Below, piece after piece: positions 51,842 through 60,826 of a stretch of 64,000 bases of DNA. A model generated the notes under the pieces. That model was not told where the DNA came from. It did not search any database and saw only the letters and a program-made list of their open reading frames with translations. The position numbers and the translations under genes are program-made. Each line of letters starts with the position of its first letter. Position 1 is the stretch's first letter. This DNA is from an uncultured Lachnospiraceae bacterium (GTDB lineage Bacteria > Bacillota > Clostridia > Lachnospirales > Lachnospiraceae): assembly GCA_910578405.1 (NCBI GenBank), contig CAJTQO010000016.1, positions 1-64,000 on the forward strand, given 5' to 3'.

Positions 51842-52269
51842 TCCTTTGCCCTCCAGTCCACATTCCTACGCCTACAAATATGCTACGATGTCTCCCGGTG
51901 AAAATCTAAGTCTGCCTACCCCTCCCCAAACATACCGCATATCCGCTTTTCTGCTGTTTCCCCACAGCAATATGCCTCCCAATGCAAAGCGTTTCAAATA
52001 AGCCCGCATTGTCTCTTACTATTATTATCGTCTAAAACCCTGATTTTATCAAGCGTCTATTCATATAATATTATCTTTTAAACGCGCATCCTCTGTCAAG
52101 GTCTTTTCTCCCGATATAAGTGGTTTTAACCGAATTTAGCATCTGTAATCTCAGTTTTGCTTCCTTTTTCTCCCCTTTTCTCCTAATTTCCCCTGCCGTT
52201 ATCCCCCCTTTTGTTTGCACTTGATAGGACAATCCTCCCCGGCCTGCCAATAACGCCAAATACAAAAAC
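51842..52269. other. Leader and promoter region of flagellinolysin
   Basis: The 428-base gap holds the flagellinolysin promoter (52024-52052) and about 180 bases of leader rich in GGA triplets near the ribosome site, a pattern that could bind CsrA, though this is only a guess. The part nearer 52269 shows no gene I can support. Confidence 0.5.
52024..52052 (-). promoter_or_regulatory. Flagellinolysin promoter, housekeeping type
   Basis: TTGATA (52047-52052), 17-base spacer and GATAAT (52024-52029) on the minus strand. The overlapping GACGATAA (52025-52032) is close to a sigma-28 -10 box, but TAAA is 12 rather than 15 bases upstream. Confidence 0.6.
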
Positions 52270-53631
52270 TCACTCCTCCTCAATAATATCCACATCCTGT
52301 ATCATCGCCAGTTTCCCGGCCTTCTGGTAAAGCCATACCATGGAACTGCCGTCGCCGTAATAAGCGTCGCTAAGCGTCACCGACCGGTTCATATCCGACG
52401 TATCGTCAAATATCCCCCAGCCCTCTTCCTTATACTCCTTTACCATCTCCTGGTACTCCTCCAGCAAACCTTCCCGCATGGACTTTAACGTATTCTCTAA
52501 CAGTGGGTGGGGCCTCCACAGCAGGGCAACCTCCTCCCTGTGCGCTTTAAATACCGCAAATACACTCTTCATCTTCCGCAGCATCTTATCCTCATGGGCT
52601 AAGAATGTATTGATGCTTGTATTGTACAGGATAATTTTTTTCCAGCTTCCGTCCGGCTTACGGATAACATCCATCCATTCCTCCGGTATCTCCAAGTCTT
52701 CCTTTGTCGTATTCTGCACTTTGTCAAACTTGGGGGAACCAAGCCCTTCGAACTTTTCTTCCAACTGCTCCCTGTCTACTTTGGCCCCCTGCTCTTGCGC
52801 CGCTTTCATATACTCCTGGATATATATTTTCTTCATCCCCTCAGACTGTACGATTACCTTATCGGCATACACCGTCCCAGGCAGGAAGCAGAAATGCTTC
52901 ATATTTTCAATGGCCGCCTCATTGTCCTCTTCGATTTCATCCAAAACGAAATATGGCACATAGACCAGCTTATCCGTATAATTGCGCAGATTCTTGGAAT
53001 AAAACCTGGGTTCTACGCTTGTTACCAAGTTCCAGTCGTCATAAGGGTTGTGAATAAAGATAATATCCGGTTTCCGTTCTTCCAGCCTGTAAGTCCGCCA
53101 GTCCGTCACCTCTATGTTCTTTGGATATTCTCCCTGTTCATCATGCATTTCCCCAAAAGACTTGTCCGGATTCCTGTCATAATATGGAATTGGCACACAG
53201 TAAGCGTCACAGTCCGGATCTTCCCTCGCCGCCAGATAGATGCTCTCCAGGGAATCCCACATGGAAGCTTTATATGGCAAAAATGCCACCTCCATCCGGT
53301 CAGGCGCCTCTTCCTCCATATGCGCCCGCGCTTTTGCAAGCTGGCGCCCTGCCAGCGCCAGATTCTCTTTGCATCCCTGCGCCTCCTTTAGCCCTTCCGC
53401 AATATGGTACAACGTTTCACAATACTCTTCCAGCGCCTGCACACTCTTTGTCCCTTCTCCGTACACCGCCTCAATCTGGTTCCCAATCGCTATCGCCCCA
53501 TCCTGACAGTCCGCTAACAGCCCTGCCATTTCCTCCTTTTGCCCATTCTCCAACAACCCTTCAAAAGCCTCCTGCGCCTCCTGCAATGATTCCCATACGG
53601 AAAATATCTGCCGCCTAAATAATTTGCTCAT
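52270..53631 (-). CDS. CDP-glycerol glycerophosphotransferase-like protein
   Basis: The 453-residue protein has a helical N-terminal half (LFRRQIFSVWESLQEAQEAFEGLL ...) and then a GT-B-like part with EVAFLPYKASMWDSLESIYLAAREDPDCDAYCVPIPYYDR, PDIIFIHNPYDDWN, LGSPKFDKV, LLWRPHPLL and LSDAYYGDGSSMVWLYQ, the pattern of TagB/TagF-type transferases. These add glycerol phosphate or ribitol phosphate from a CDP-alditol. It is the last gene of the flagellar glycan cluster, separated from the cytidylyltransferase genes by a terminator. AGGAAGG lies before the ATG. Confidence 0.82.
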   Translation of the reverse strand: MSKLFRRQIFSVWESLQEAQEAFEGLLENGQKEEMAGLLADCQDGAIAIGNQIEAVYGEGTKSVQALEEYCETLYHIAEGLKEAQGCKENLALAGRQLAKARAHMEEEAPDRMEVAFLPYKASMWDSLESIYLAAREDPDCDAYCVPIPYYDRNPDKSFGEMHDEQGEYPKNIEVTDWRTYRLEERKPDIIFIHNPYDDWNLVTSVEPRFYSKNLRNYTDKLVYVPYFVLDEIEEDNEAAIENMKHFCFLPGTVYADKVIVQSEGMKKIYIQEYMKAAQEQGAKVDREQLEEKFEGLGSPKFDKVQNTTKEDLEIPEEWMDVIRKPDGSWKKIILYNTSINTFLAHEDKMLRKMKSVFAVFKAHREEVALLWRPHPLLENTLKSMREGLLEEYQEMVKEYKEEGWGIFDDTSDMNRSVTLSDAYYGDGSSMVWLYQKAGKLAMIQDVDIIEEE

Positions 53632-54189
53632 ATTTGCCCTTCCTCACTCCATCTATATTATAATGTCCATATCCGAAACGTCATACATGCCAAAACACGC
53701 CCTTATTTCCAGAAAAGCAGATTCTTTCAAACTGCAATCCGCCTATTTTTACCGGTATAGTTCTATTATACGGGCTTTCCTGCCAAATTCAACCCAAAAA
53801 CATCCGGCTATAGATTTGCCTTTTTAAAAAAGCGGCTTTTCGCTAGAAAAATAGCGTAAAACCGCATGAATCCCCAATAATTCCCACCGGAAACGTCCGA
53901 CTGGATATTTTATCTATTTTATCCCAATGCTTCAACTTTGCAAAAATGTTCCTTACTCTTTCTTTCGTAACTGCTTCCCACTGCCAAAATCCTTCCTATG
54001 CATTTAGGCGTCTCTCCCATTTTCCCCAAGAAACGCAGCATATGCTTTTTATCCTTCCTTTGGCTGATTGCCTCCTTTGGCGTACTGTCTATCTTCCATT
54101 CCGGAATCAATGCGTCCGCTCCTTTTCATAGCAGCTCATCCTACTTATCCATCCATTCCCTGTTTGGAACGGACACCGCCCCATACCCC
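53632..54189. other. Intergenic gap with no supported gene
   Basis: A 558-base gap. It holds a terminator at 53825-53865, a likely -10 box (TATAAT on the minus strand near 53660) for the transferase gene below, and an AT-poor stretch at 53900-54180 with short open frames that match nothing I know. It may contain the remains of a decayed gene. Confidence 0.5.
53825..53865 (-). terminator. Terminator downstream of cytidylyltransferase operon
   Basis: On the minus strand GCGG-TTTT-ACGCTA pairs with TAGCG-AAAAG-CCGC and a run of six T follows. It lies about 330 bases beyond the end of the cytidylyltransferase gene. Confidence 0.8.
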
Positions 54190-54900
54190 CTATTTAATCC
54201 AGTCCTCCCGCTCCATATTTAGCAGCGCCTTAAACACCTCCAAATCGTCAATCGTGGTAATTTTAACATTTTTTTCCGTCCCCTTTGAAAAAAAGACAGT
54301 TTCCCCCAACCGCAGCATCAGTGTATTGATATACACCTCCCCGCTGATTCCCTGTCGCTGCGCTTCCTGGAATGCCCACAAAGCTTTTCCGTATTTATAC
54401 GCCTGAGGCGTCTGCACCCGCATAATTTCCTGTCTGGAAATGCCTTCGCTCCCGCAGACGCCGTCGTCCGTGCGTACAATGGTTTCCTGACAGCGGACTG
54501 CGCTGAGCCCGCTGCCTTTGCGCAGACACTTTTTGATTGCATCGGATATCACTTCTTCCGTAATAAAAGGACGGATAGCGTCATGAATCAAAATTACATC
54601 CTCCGCCGCACAAACCTCCTGCAGGGCCTCCACCCCCTTTTGGGTGGAACTCTGCCCATCCACGCCGCCATGCACAATCCACTTTAATTTTGTAATTTTA
54701 TATTGTCTGGCATAGGCTCTTAACACCTCATGCCAGCCGTCCAGGCAAACCACCGCAATCCCGTCAATGTCACCGTGCCGCTGGAAATTTTCCAACGTAT
54801 AAATAATCAGCGGTTTGTCATACACGTTGATAAACTGTTTGGGAATATCCTGTTCCGTCCTGCTTCCACAGCCCCCGGCCAGAATCAATGCTATATTCAT
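54190..54900 (-). CDS. IspD/TarI-family cytidylyltransferase
   Basis: The 236-residue protein begins MNIALILAGGCGSRTEQDIPKQFINV, with the CTP-binding GGxGxR...PKQ motif intact, and has ILIHDAIRPFI, VQTPQAYKY and TTIDDLEVFKAL. Members make CDP-methylerythritol (IspD) or CDP-ribitol and similar (TarI). The place next to LicD and a CDP-glycerol-type transferase favours a CDP-alditol or CDP-sugar donor for glycan phosphate groups. It overlaps the upstream paralogue by 4 bases. The product is not certain. Confidence 0.85.
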   Translation of the reverse strand: MNIALILAGGCGSRTEQDIPKQFINVYDKPLIIYTLENFQRHGDIDGIAVVCLDGWHEVLRAYARQYKITKLKWIVHGGVDGQSSTQKGVEALQEVCAAEDVILIHDAIRPFITEEVISDAIKKCLRKGSGLSAVRCQETIVRTDDGVCGSEGISRQEIMRVQTPQAYKYGKALWAFQEAQRQGISGEVYINTLMLRLGETVFFSKGTEKNVKITTIDDLEVFKALLNMEREDWIK

Positions 54901-55607
54901 ATATTTTCCTCCGGATGCTTCATACGGTAAAGGGCGCGGAACATTTCCACATCCTCCGTAACATTAATTTTCAGGTTCAGGTCAGACCCCTCTGAAAAAT
55001 ATACTTTTTCCCCCATCCTGGTCAGCATGGAACTGTTGTCCCACGCCCCCAGGCAGCCTTCCTCTATGGCCCGGTTATGCAAATCCCACAACAATTGGAA
55101 ATCAAATGCCTGGGGCGTCTGCACTTTCATAATTTCATACCGGTTTAGGCTCTTATACCCCTCCTTGCCATCCCAGGAATGCATAATCGTGTCCATAATA
55201 TAAGTCGCCGCCACGCCCATCCCCTTCTTCCGGCACATCCGTATACTGTCCGAAATGATTTTTTCCGAAACCATCGGGCGGATAGCGTCATGCACAATTA
55301 CGATATCGCCCTTCCCCATCCGCTCCTTCATCAGTTTTAACCCCCGGTATGTAGATTCCTGGGCATCCTGTCCGCCTGGGATGATTTCACTCAGTTTTGT
55401 AATATTGAACTGTCTGCCGTAAACGCGCACCATCTCCTGCCAGCCGTCCAAACAGGTCACAAAAATCTCATCTATATCCGGGTGTTTCTGAAAATTTTCC
55501 AACGTATACACAATAACCGGCCGGTTATTCACATTCACAAACTGCTTGGGAATATCCATTTTAAAACGTACATCCACGCCGCCTGCTAAAATGAGCGCTG
55601 TATTCAT
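54897..55607 (-). CDS. IspD/TarI-family cytidylyltransferase paralogue
   Basis: The 236-residue protein is the same length as its neighbour and clearly related (MNTALILAGGVDVRFKMDIPKQFVNV ... VIVHDAIRPMVSEKIISDSI ... VQTPQAFDFQLL). In the nucleotide motif the second glycine of GGxGxR is aspartate (GGVDVR), a change at a place that usually contacts CTP. It may have another substrate or work with the other copy as a pair. It overlaps licD by 4 bases and the next gene by 4 bases, so all three are translationally coupled. Confidence 0.83.
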   Translation of the reverse strand: MNTALILAGGVDVRFKMDIPKQFVNVNNRPVIVYTLENFQKHPDIDEIFVTCLDGWQEMVRVYGRQFNITKLSEIIPGGQDAQESTYRGLKLMKERMGKGDIVIVHDAIRPMVSEKIISDSIRMCRKKGMGVAATYIMDTIMHSWDGKEGYKSLNRYEIMKVQTPQAFDFQLLWDLHNRAIEEGCLGAWDNSSMLTRMGEKVYFSEGSDLNLKINVTEDVEMFRALYRMKHPEENI

Positions 55608-57091
55608 AATTCATCTCCTGGCGCTGCCAAATTCGCCATCTCCTGTTCCTTGTTTTCCGCATTCAAACCTTCCCTGTCTGCCGGAAAATCCTCCTGCGCC
55701 TTTCCTGCCTGTGTAGCGTCGTCCGCTTCCGCTTCCGCTGCGTCGTCCGCTTTTATTTCATCTTTCACCTGTGCCGCGTCGTCCGCTTCCGCTTGCCCTG
55801 TCTCATCCGCCCTCGCTTCGCCTTCCGCTTGCGCAGCTTCGCCCTCTTTCATTTCGTCTTTCTGCCCTGTTTCATTAGCTTCCGCTGCTTCATCCGTTTC
55901 ATTTCTCGCTTCCGACGCTTCATTGGCCGCTTTCGCTTCCGCTGCTTCTCCCGCTTCTTTTCCAGCTTGCGCCGGAATGCCTGTTTCCACTGTCTGCAAC
56001 GCTTCCGCCGGAACATCCGGATCCCCTATCCCCTGCATATCTTCCAGGCTTTCAAGATTCGCCACATCCTCCATCTTCCGGATGCTTTCTATATTCTCCC
56101 GGTTCATCTCCTCCAGTTCGGCATACAGAGCGTCCAGCTTACTCTTCACTTCCTTGGAATCCTCCTTCAGCTTCCGCAATACTTCCTTCTGCCCTTTATA
56201 GAAAGGATAATTATGGGTATCCCACTTTTTCACCGGAGTCATATAGTTAGGGCCGTAAGTTCTTGTCAACGCCTGATGGTAGTCAATGGGAACCGGAATC
56301 GTAATATTCTCAAACGGCAGCCTTACGCTCTCCCGGTACCAGTTCTTGTCCCTCATGGAACCTACATAAGCGCGGAATTCCGTAGCGTCCGGCACAAATG
56401 ACATATTGGCCACCGAGCCGCTCTCTTCTTCGGAAAAAAGACTGTACAGCCGGTCCATAAGCTGCGCCATCTGCTTCGGGATATCGCCTTTCCTGTCAAT
56501 CTTGGTTCTGCAGTTCTCTTCCACGCTTTGCATAATTTCCTCAATCACATCTAAATGACCGGGATTTTGCTGCACAAAAGAACTTACATATAAAACATCA
56601 TATAACAAAGATATAATCGTGTCCACCTCATCATTGGGTTCCCCAAAGCCAGGCAGGTAATCCAATGGGAATACATCCACCCCCACCACATAAGGACAAC
56701 CGTGGAACCGGGTCAGACGTTCTACGCTGGTACTCAAGCTTCTCCCGTTTACCAGCCTGGAAAAAGGCTGTGACCAGTCACTGTTATCATAAGGATGCAA
56801 ATATTCCCAATCCGGAGGGATTTCTTTTGACACCACCTGCGCAAAACGGTTATAATCCTCCCGTTTCATCCCAATATCCAAATCATCATCCCATGGGATA
56901 AACCCGTTATGCCGCACGGCCCCAAGCAAAGTGCCGGAATCCGCAAAATAAGTAATGCCGTATTTCTGGCAAATCCGGTCAATCTCCGTCACCACTTCCA
57001 GCTCTGCCGCCCAGGCGCACTTCATCTCCGACGCCACAAAAAAGCCGTCCCGTACCTCCCCTTCAAAAAATTCCCTCTTGAATTCCAACAT
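55604..57091 (-). CDS. LicD family phosphotransferase with acidic repeat tail
   Basis: The 495-residue protein has an N-terminal LicD domain: YFADSGTLLGAVRHNGFIPWDDDLDIGMKREDY (residues 48-80, metal-binding DDDLD at 68-72), DVFPLDY and KWDTHNYPFYKGQK. LicD and fukutin-like enzymes transfer phosphocholine, or ribitol phosphate, from CDP-linked donors to sugars. From about residue 365 on, the protein is a tail of Ala, Glu, Asp and Gly repeats (EADDAAQVKDEIKADDAAEAEADD), which is not part of the family. GGGAGG precedes the ATG. It is coupled to the two cytidylyltransferases. Confidence 0.9.
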   Translation of the reverse strand: MLEFKREFFEGEVRDGFFVASEMKCAWAAELEVVTEIDRICQKYGITYFADSGTLLGAVRHNGFIPWDDDLDIGMKREDYNRFAQVVSKEIPPDWEYLHPYDNSDWSQPFSRLVNGRSLSTSVERLTRFHGCPYVVGVDVFPLDYLPGFGEPNDEVDTIISLLYDVLYVSSFVQQNPGHLDVIEEIMQSVEENCRTKIDRKGDIPKQMAQLMDRLYSLFSEEESGSVANMSFVPDATEFRAYVGSMRDKNWYRESVRLPFENITIPVPIDYHQALTRTYGPNYMTPVKKWDTHNYPFYKGQKEVLRKLKEDSKEVKSKLDALYAELEEMNRENIESIRKMEDVANLESLEDMQGIGDPDVPAEALQTVETGIPAQAGKEAGEAAEAKAANEASEARNETDEAAEANETGQKDEMKEGEAAQAEGEARADETGQAEADDAAQVKDEIKADDAAEAEADDATQAGKAQEDFPADREGLNAENKEQEMANLAAPGDEL

Positions 57092-57118
57092 GAATGCCTT
57101 CCTCCCTTTCCCGACTAT

Positions 57119-58234
57119 TTATTGATAGATGTCCACTTCCAAATCAATATCCCCATTTACAATATACTGGTTGCTCTCTGCAAACAAACCGCACAGGGCA
57201 TACCGGAAGCCGTTCTTCCAAGCCGCATAACTAAACCCATAGTCAACCAACGCCTTGCAATCGTGCATTTCCCTCCACCAATCTTCCATCACCCGCTTCA
57301 ACCCCTCATCCCTGTGGCTGCGAAACATCAACTGCGTGTTGATTAAACCATAATGCGCCGGAAACCCTTCCTTCCGGTACTGCATCAATTTCCTGCGCCG
57401 CCGGATATTTTCCTCGTCCTCCGTCATGGACATAGCAAGCGCGTCATATAAATCATCCTGGTCATAGGATGGGAAACAGACAAAGGATGCGTTTCTTCCA
57501 TAGATTTCATAAAATTGTTCCAAAGGCCCCGCAATCTGCACCTGCGGTTCCACCCAAAAACTGAAATCATACTCTCCTAACATCTCATAAGGTTTCACCT
57601 TATACTTGTAATAAGCATCTGCCGGATGCTGCATATCCTCTTCGCTAAGCAGACGGAATTCCCATGCCCCCGCCTTCTTTCCGTCCAAATCCTTCCTATC
57701 GGTAAAGCATATATAATCCCAAAGCACATTCCGGTATTCCGGCAGCGGCAGCTGGCCTTCCCCTTTCACCAGGCAAGTGTACACTGCCCCTTTGCCGCCT
57801 TGAAGCAAATTTTTTTCTCCGCGCCATCCTTCCTGCCTTTGCTGCAATGCCCTGCTTTGCGCTTCCGCATAAGCATTCCCGGTCTTAAGCAGCAGGCTGC
57901 GCAGCGTTTTCTCCCGGTGAAGCTGCTCTTCCCGCCCCATAGCCGTATAGAAACATTGGTACTGGCATACTAACAGCCTTAAAATCTGTATGCACCGCCC
58001 CACATCATTTAACTCTATGCAGCGGGCCAGCCCCATCCGGTATTCCTCCACCATATGCGGAAAAACTTCCTGCGGCCTGCTTCCGATTCCGTTCCACATA
58101 GCGCCGCCCAAGGCGCTGTCAATCAGGTTGACAATATCCTCCACCGGAAAATCTTTAAGCTCCAGACTTCCCTGTTCCAATGCAAGCAACAGCCTGCTGA
58201 TAATATCCACTACTTTCTGTTCATACCTAAGCAT
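57119..58234 (-). CDS. DUF616 (TOD1/MUCI70-like) glycosyltransferase-like protein
   Basis: The 371-residue protein has a helical N-terminal half and a C-terminal glycosyltransferase-like domain: DYICFTDRKDLDGKKAGAWEFRLLSEED, DAYYKYKVKPYEMLGEYDFSFWVEPQVQIAGPL, and FPAHYGLINTQLMFRSHRDEGLKRVMEDWWREM. The order CFTD, YKxKPYE, FWVEP matches DUF616-type transferases found in polysaccharide gene sets. ATG at 58234 has GGGGAGG 8 bases upstream. It is 27 bases upstream of licD and probably co-transcribed. Confidence 0.75.
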   Translation of the reverse strand: MLRYEQKVVDIISRLLLALEQGSLELKDFPVEDIVNLIDSALGGAMWNGIGSRPQEVFPHMVEEYRMGLARCIELNDVGRCIQILRLLVCQYQCFYTAMGREEQLHREKTLRSLLLKTGNAYAEAQSRALQQRQEGWRGEKNLLQGGKGAVYTCLVKGEGQLPLPEYRNVLWDYICFTDRKDLDGKKAGAWEFRLLSEEDMQHPADAYYKYKVKPYEMLGEYDFSFWVEPQVQIAGPLEQFYEIYGRNASFVCFPSYDQDDLYDALAMSMTEDEENIRRRRKLMQYRKEGFPAHYGLINTQLMFRSHRDEGLKRVMEDWWREMHDCKALVDYGFSYAAWKNGFRYALCGLFAESNQYIVNGDIDLEVDIYQ

Positions 58235-58315
58235 ACCCACATCCTCCCCATGCTATCCTCATTGCGCCTGCCGCTTTCTCTGCGCTTTATGCCCTGCATT
58301 CCCCGGCTTTCTTTT

Positions 58316-59494
58316 TTATGCCTCCCCCTCCCATACCACCGCCATCATTTCCTCCAGACGATTCCGGTACGTATGGCGCTTCTTTACCTTTTCATATCCG
58401 TTGCGCGCTATCTGCGCCCGCTCCTTCTCATGGGACAGGTAATATTCCACTTTCTCCATTAACTCTTCGTTGCTGCTATAATAATCGTAATCCTCCCCGG
58501 CCACAAAATGCTCTTCAAATTCTTCCTGGTAATTGGTCAGCAGGAAACCGCCGTTCCCCATAATTTCAAACGCCCGAAGCGGTATCCCGGTAATAATGCT
58601 GCGCAGGGATATATTCAGATTTATTTTGGAACAACGGTAAATATAAGCGGATTCCAAATAATAGCCCGCCTGCCCTCTGTTCTCCACCAAAGGCAAAAAC
58701 GGTGTCTTTTCATGGGTATATAGCACAGTCTGATACCGTTCTGACAGCATCTGCAGGATTTCCTTCCTCTGCTGCGCCGCAATCTGCCTGGCCAGATGGT
58801 AATTGGCATAGACCCAGGAAGCCTCCTCAAACCCGTCCTCATTCGGCACCCATGGCCGCGCTTTTAAAATACGCTCCATAATCTCCGGCGTCAGCATCTC
58901 TTCCAGCAAAGTTATGCCATAGATATCCTTCTGCGCCTCAATCACCCCATCCAGATATCCTCTCGTATAAGCGTCCGCCCCCTGCAGGCGCCGGAAAAGC
59001 TGGTTCTTTCTTTCCTGGTAAGTGGAACCGATAAAAGAAATCTGAGCATCAAAAATTTCCTGTATTCCCGCGTCCATACGGTAAGTGTCATATAAATCCA
59101 CATCCGCAGCCAGTGGCAGATGATAGACCGTGTCCACTCCCCTCTTTTTCAAATCCAGCCACTGCCCTCTATCAAAAACAAACACATAATTGTACGGGAA
59201 ACGGATAGTATTCGAATACAGGGCCACCAGCGGGCTGTCATAGACCCAAGACACATATTTTACCTTACAGGAATTGCAGGCCAGGGAAACCACAGAATAA
59301 TAATTGTAAGAATATACCATATCAAAACTGCCTGCCGCAATCCGGCGTACCAACTGTTCCGCCAGCCCCAAATTCAGCGTTGTGGAATGCTTCCAGTCCA
59401 GCTCAAACGTCTCCAGTTCGTCCCCCCTGGCCCGGAAAGCCTGCATCATCCCATTATTCCCGTAACTTTTCCATACGATATATAATACTTTCAT
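58316..59494 (-). CDS. GT4-like glycosyltransferase, tandem copy B
   Basis: The 392-residue protein starts MKVLYIVWKSYGNNGMMQAFRARGDELE and ends with a GT-B C-terminal domain (CSKINLNISLRSIITGIPLRAFEIMGNGGFLLTNYQEEFEEHFVAGEDYDYYSSNEELMEKVEYYLSHEKERAQIARNGYEKVKKRHTYRNRL). The middle has SYNYYSVVSLACNSCKVKYVSWVYDSPLVALYSNTIRFPYNYVFVFDRGQ. It overlaps the upstream paralogue (59491-60669) by 4 bases and is the same length, so the pair is a tandem duplication. Both are probably flagellin glycan transferases. Confidence 0.85.
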   Translation of the reverse strand: MKVLYIVWKSYGNNGMMQAFRARGDELETFELDWKHSTTLNLGLAEQLVRRIAAGSFDMVYSYNYYSVVSLACNSCKVKYVSWVYDSPLVALYSNTIRFPYNYVFVFDRGQWLDLKKRGVDTVYHLPLAADVDLYDTYRMDAGIQEIFDAQISFIGSTYQERKNQLFRRLQGADAYTRGYLDGVIEAQKDIYGITLLEEMLTPEIMERILKARPWVPNEDGFEEASWVYANYHLARQIAAQQRKEILQMLSERYQTVLYTHEKTPFLPLVENRGQAGYYLESAYIYRCSKINLNISLRSIITGIPLRAFEIMGNGGFLLTNYQEEFEEHFVAGEDYDYYSSNEELMEKVEYYLSHEKERAQIARNGYEKVKKRHTYRNRLEEMMAVVWEGEA

Positions 59495-60669
59495 TCCATT
59501 CTCCCAAGTCCATCCAAAATCGTCCGTATCCGATGTCCATAAGTATGCGCCTCTTTCACCTTGCGCAATCCATTCGCTGCTATCTGCATACGTTCCTCTT
59601 CATGGCCAAGGTAATAGTCCGCCTTATACAGCAAATCTTCTTTGTCCATATAATACACATAATCCACATCCGGTTGAAACCAATATTCAAAGTCCTCCTG
59701 ATAATTCGTCAGCAAAAAACCTCCGCAGCCCATAATGTCCATAGCCCGTAACGGGATTCCGTCATGAATGCTCCGAAGCGTCATATTCAAATTAATACAG
59801 GTATTTTTAAAAACCTGCGGCATCTGGGACACATAATCCACCGGCCCCTGGTTTGCCACCCTTGGCAGTTCCGGCGTTCCTTTTGGCGTATACAGCTTTA
59901 CCTCAAAATGTTCTGACAGCATATCCAACAATTCCACCCGCTGTATGCCAGTCAGTTTTCTGGCAAGGAAGTAGTTGGCGTATACCCACGCCTCCGACTC
60001 CCATTCATCCTCTCCGCGCAAAATCGGACATACCCTGCGAAGTTCTTCCAGAACCGTCTCCTTTCCTTCCAACAATCCGTCCAGAAAGAAATTCCCATAC
60101 ACCGCTTTCTGCATCCCGATAATGGCATCCAGATATCCTGCCGCATAAGGGCTGATTCCTTCCAACATGCAGCTAAAGTCCTGTGTTTCCTCCCGGTAAG
60201 TAGAGCCTACAAAGGAAATCTCCGCCCGGTATTTCCTTCCGCCGTCCGCACGGATTTTCTCATAAATTTCCACAGGAGCCGCCATAGGCAGGTAGTATAC
60301 CCTGTCTATTCCATTCCTGCGGAATTCCTCACACAAGGAACGGTCAAACAAATATACCTGGTTTGTCTCGTATTTGATATGTTTCGAATACAATAACAAA
60401 TACGGCGTATCATAAACCCAGGACACATACCGGATTCCGCATAAATGACAGGCATACGCCGCCACCGGAAAAAAGTTCAGAGAAAATACAACCGACACAT
60501 CTCCGTTGCGGAGCCTGTTTTCCAGTTCCCTGCAAAGCGTATCATTCTCCCGCATTTCCTGCTTTCCAAAAGGCCATGGATAATGCTCTGTTTCACATTC
60601 ATTCTGCCGGAAAGCCTCTGCCACATATTCCTGCCCAAAGCTGTCCCATTCCAATAGTAAGATTTTCAT
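59491..60669 (-). CDS. GT4-like glycosyltransferase, tandem copy A
   Basis: The 392-residue protein starts MKILLLEWDSFGQEYVAEAFRQNECE and has the same layout as copy B: SLNFFPVAAYACHLCGIRYVSWVYDTPYLLLYSKHIKYETNQVYLFDRSLCEEF, and INLNMTLRSIHDGIPLRAMDIMGCGGFLLTNYQEDFEYWFQPDVDYVYYMDKEDLLYKADYYLGHEEERMQIAANGLRKVKEAHTYGHR. It is the first gene after hag, 157 bases downstream of the hag stop beyond a strong terminator. Two copies suggest two successive sugars. Confidence 0.85.
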   Translation of the reverse strand: MKILLLEWDSFGQEYVAEAFRQNECETEHYPWPFGKQEMRENDTLCRELENRLRNGDVSVVFSLNFFPVAAYACHLCGIRYVSWVYDTPYLLLYSKHIKYETNQVYLFDRSLCEEFRRNGIDRVYYLPMAAPVEIYEKIRADGGRKYRAEISFVGSTYREETQDFSCMLEGISPYAAGYLDAIIGMQKAVYGNFFLDGLLEGKETVLEELRRVCPILRGEDEWESEAWVYANYFLARKLTGIQRVELLDMLSEHFEVKLYTPKGTPELPRVANQGPVDYVSQMPQVFKNTCINLNMTLRSIHDGIPLRAMDIMGCGGFLLTNYQEDFEYWFQPDVDYVYYMDKEDLLYKADYYLGHEEERMQIAANGLRKVKEAHTYGHRIRTILDGLGRME

Positions 60670-60774
60670 ACCTGCTCCAAATATTTTAAGTATCTATATA
60701 AAAGGCCAAACACTGTTCGGCGCCTAATCTTCCCTTAGTTTTCCCTTATTTGCACCAATTTTATTGTAATAAAG

Positions 60775-60810
60775 AAAAAAGGATTGACAAATAATGTCAA
60801 TCCTTTTTTG
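60775..60810 (-). terminator. Terminator of hag
   Basis: GGATTGACA (60781-60789) pairs with TGTCAATCC (60795-60803) across a 5-base loop, flanked by A-run and T-run, so it works on both strands. It is 20-odd bases after the hag stop. Confidence 0.95.
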
Positions 60811-60826
60811 GTAGTTCTTAAGCTAA

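Noticed and set aside
53919..54110. Small minus-strand gene of 63 codons
   Set aside because: No ribosome site, no recognisable domain; may be decayed sequence at most.
55650..56401. Plus-strand Ala/Ser repeat frames opposite LicD
   Set aside because: They are the antisense of the acidic LicD tail; the LicD frame has clear motifs and ribosome site.
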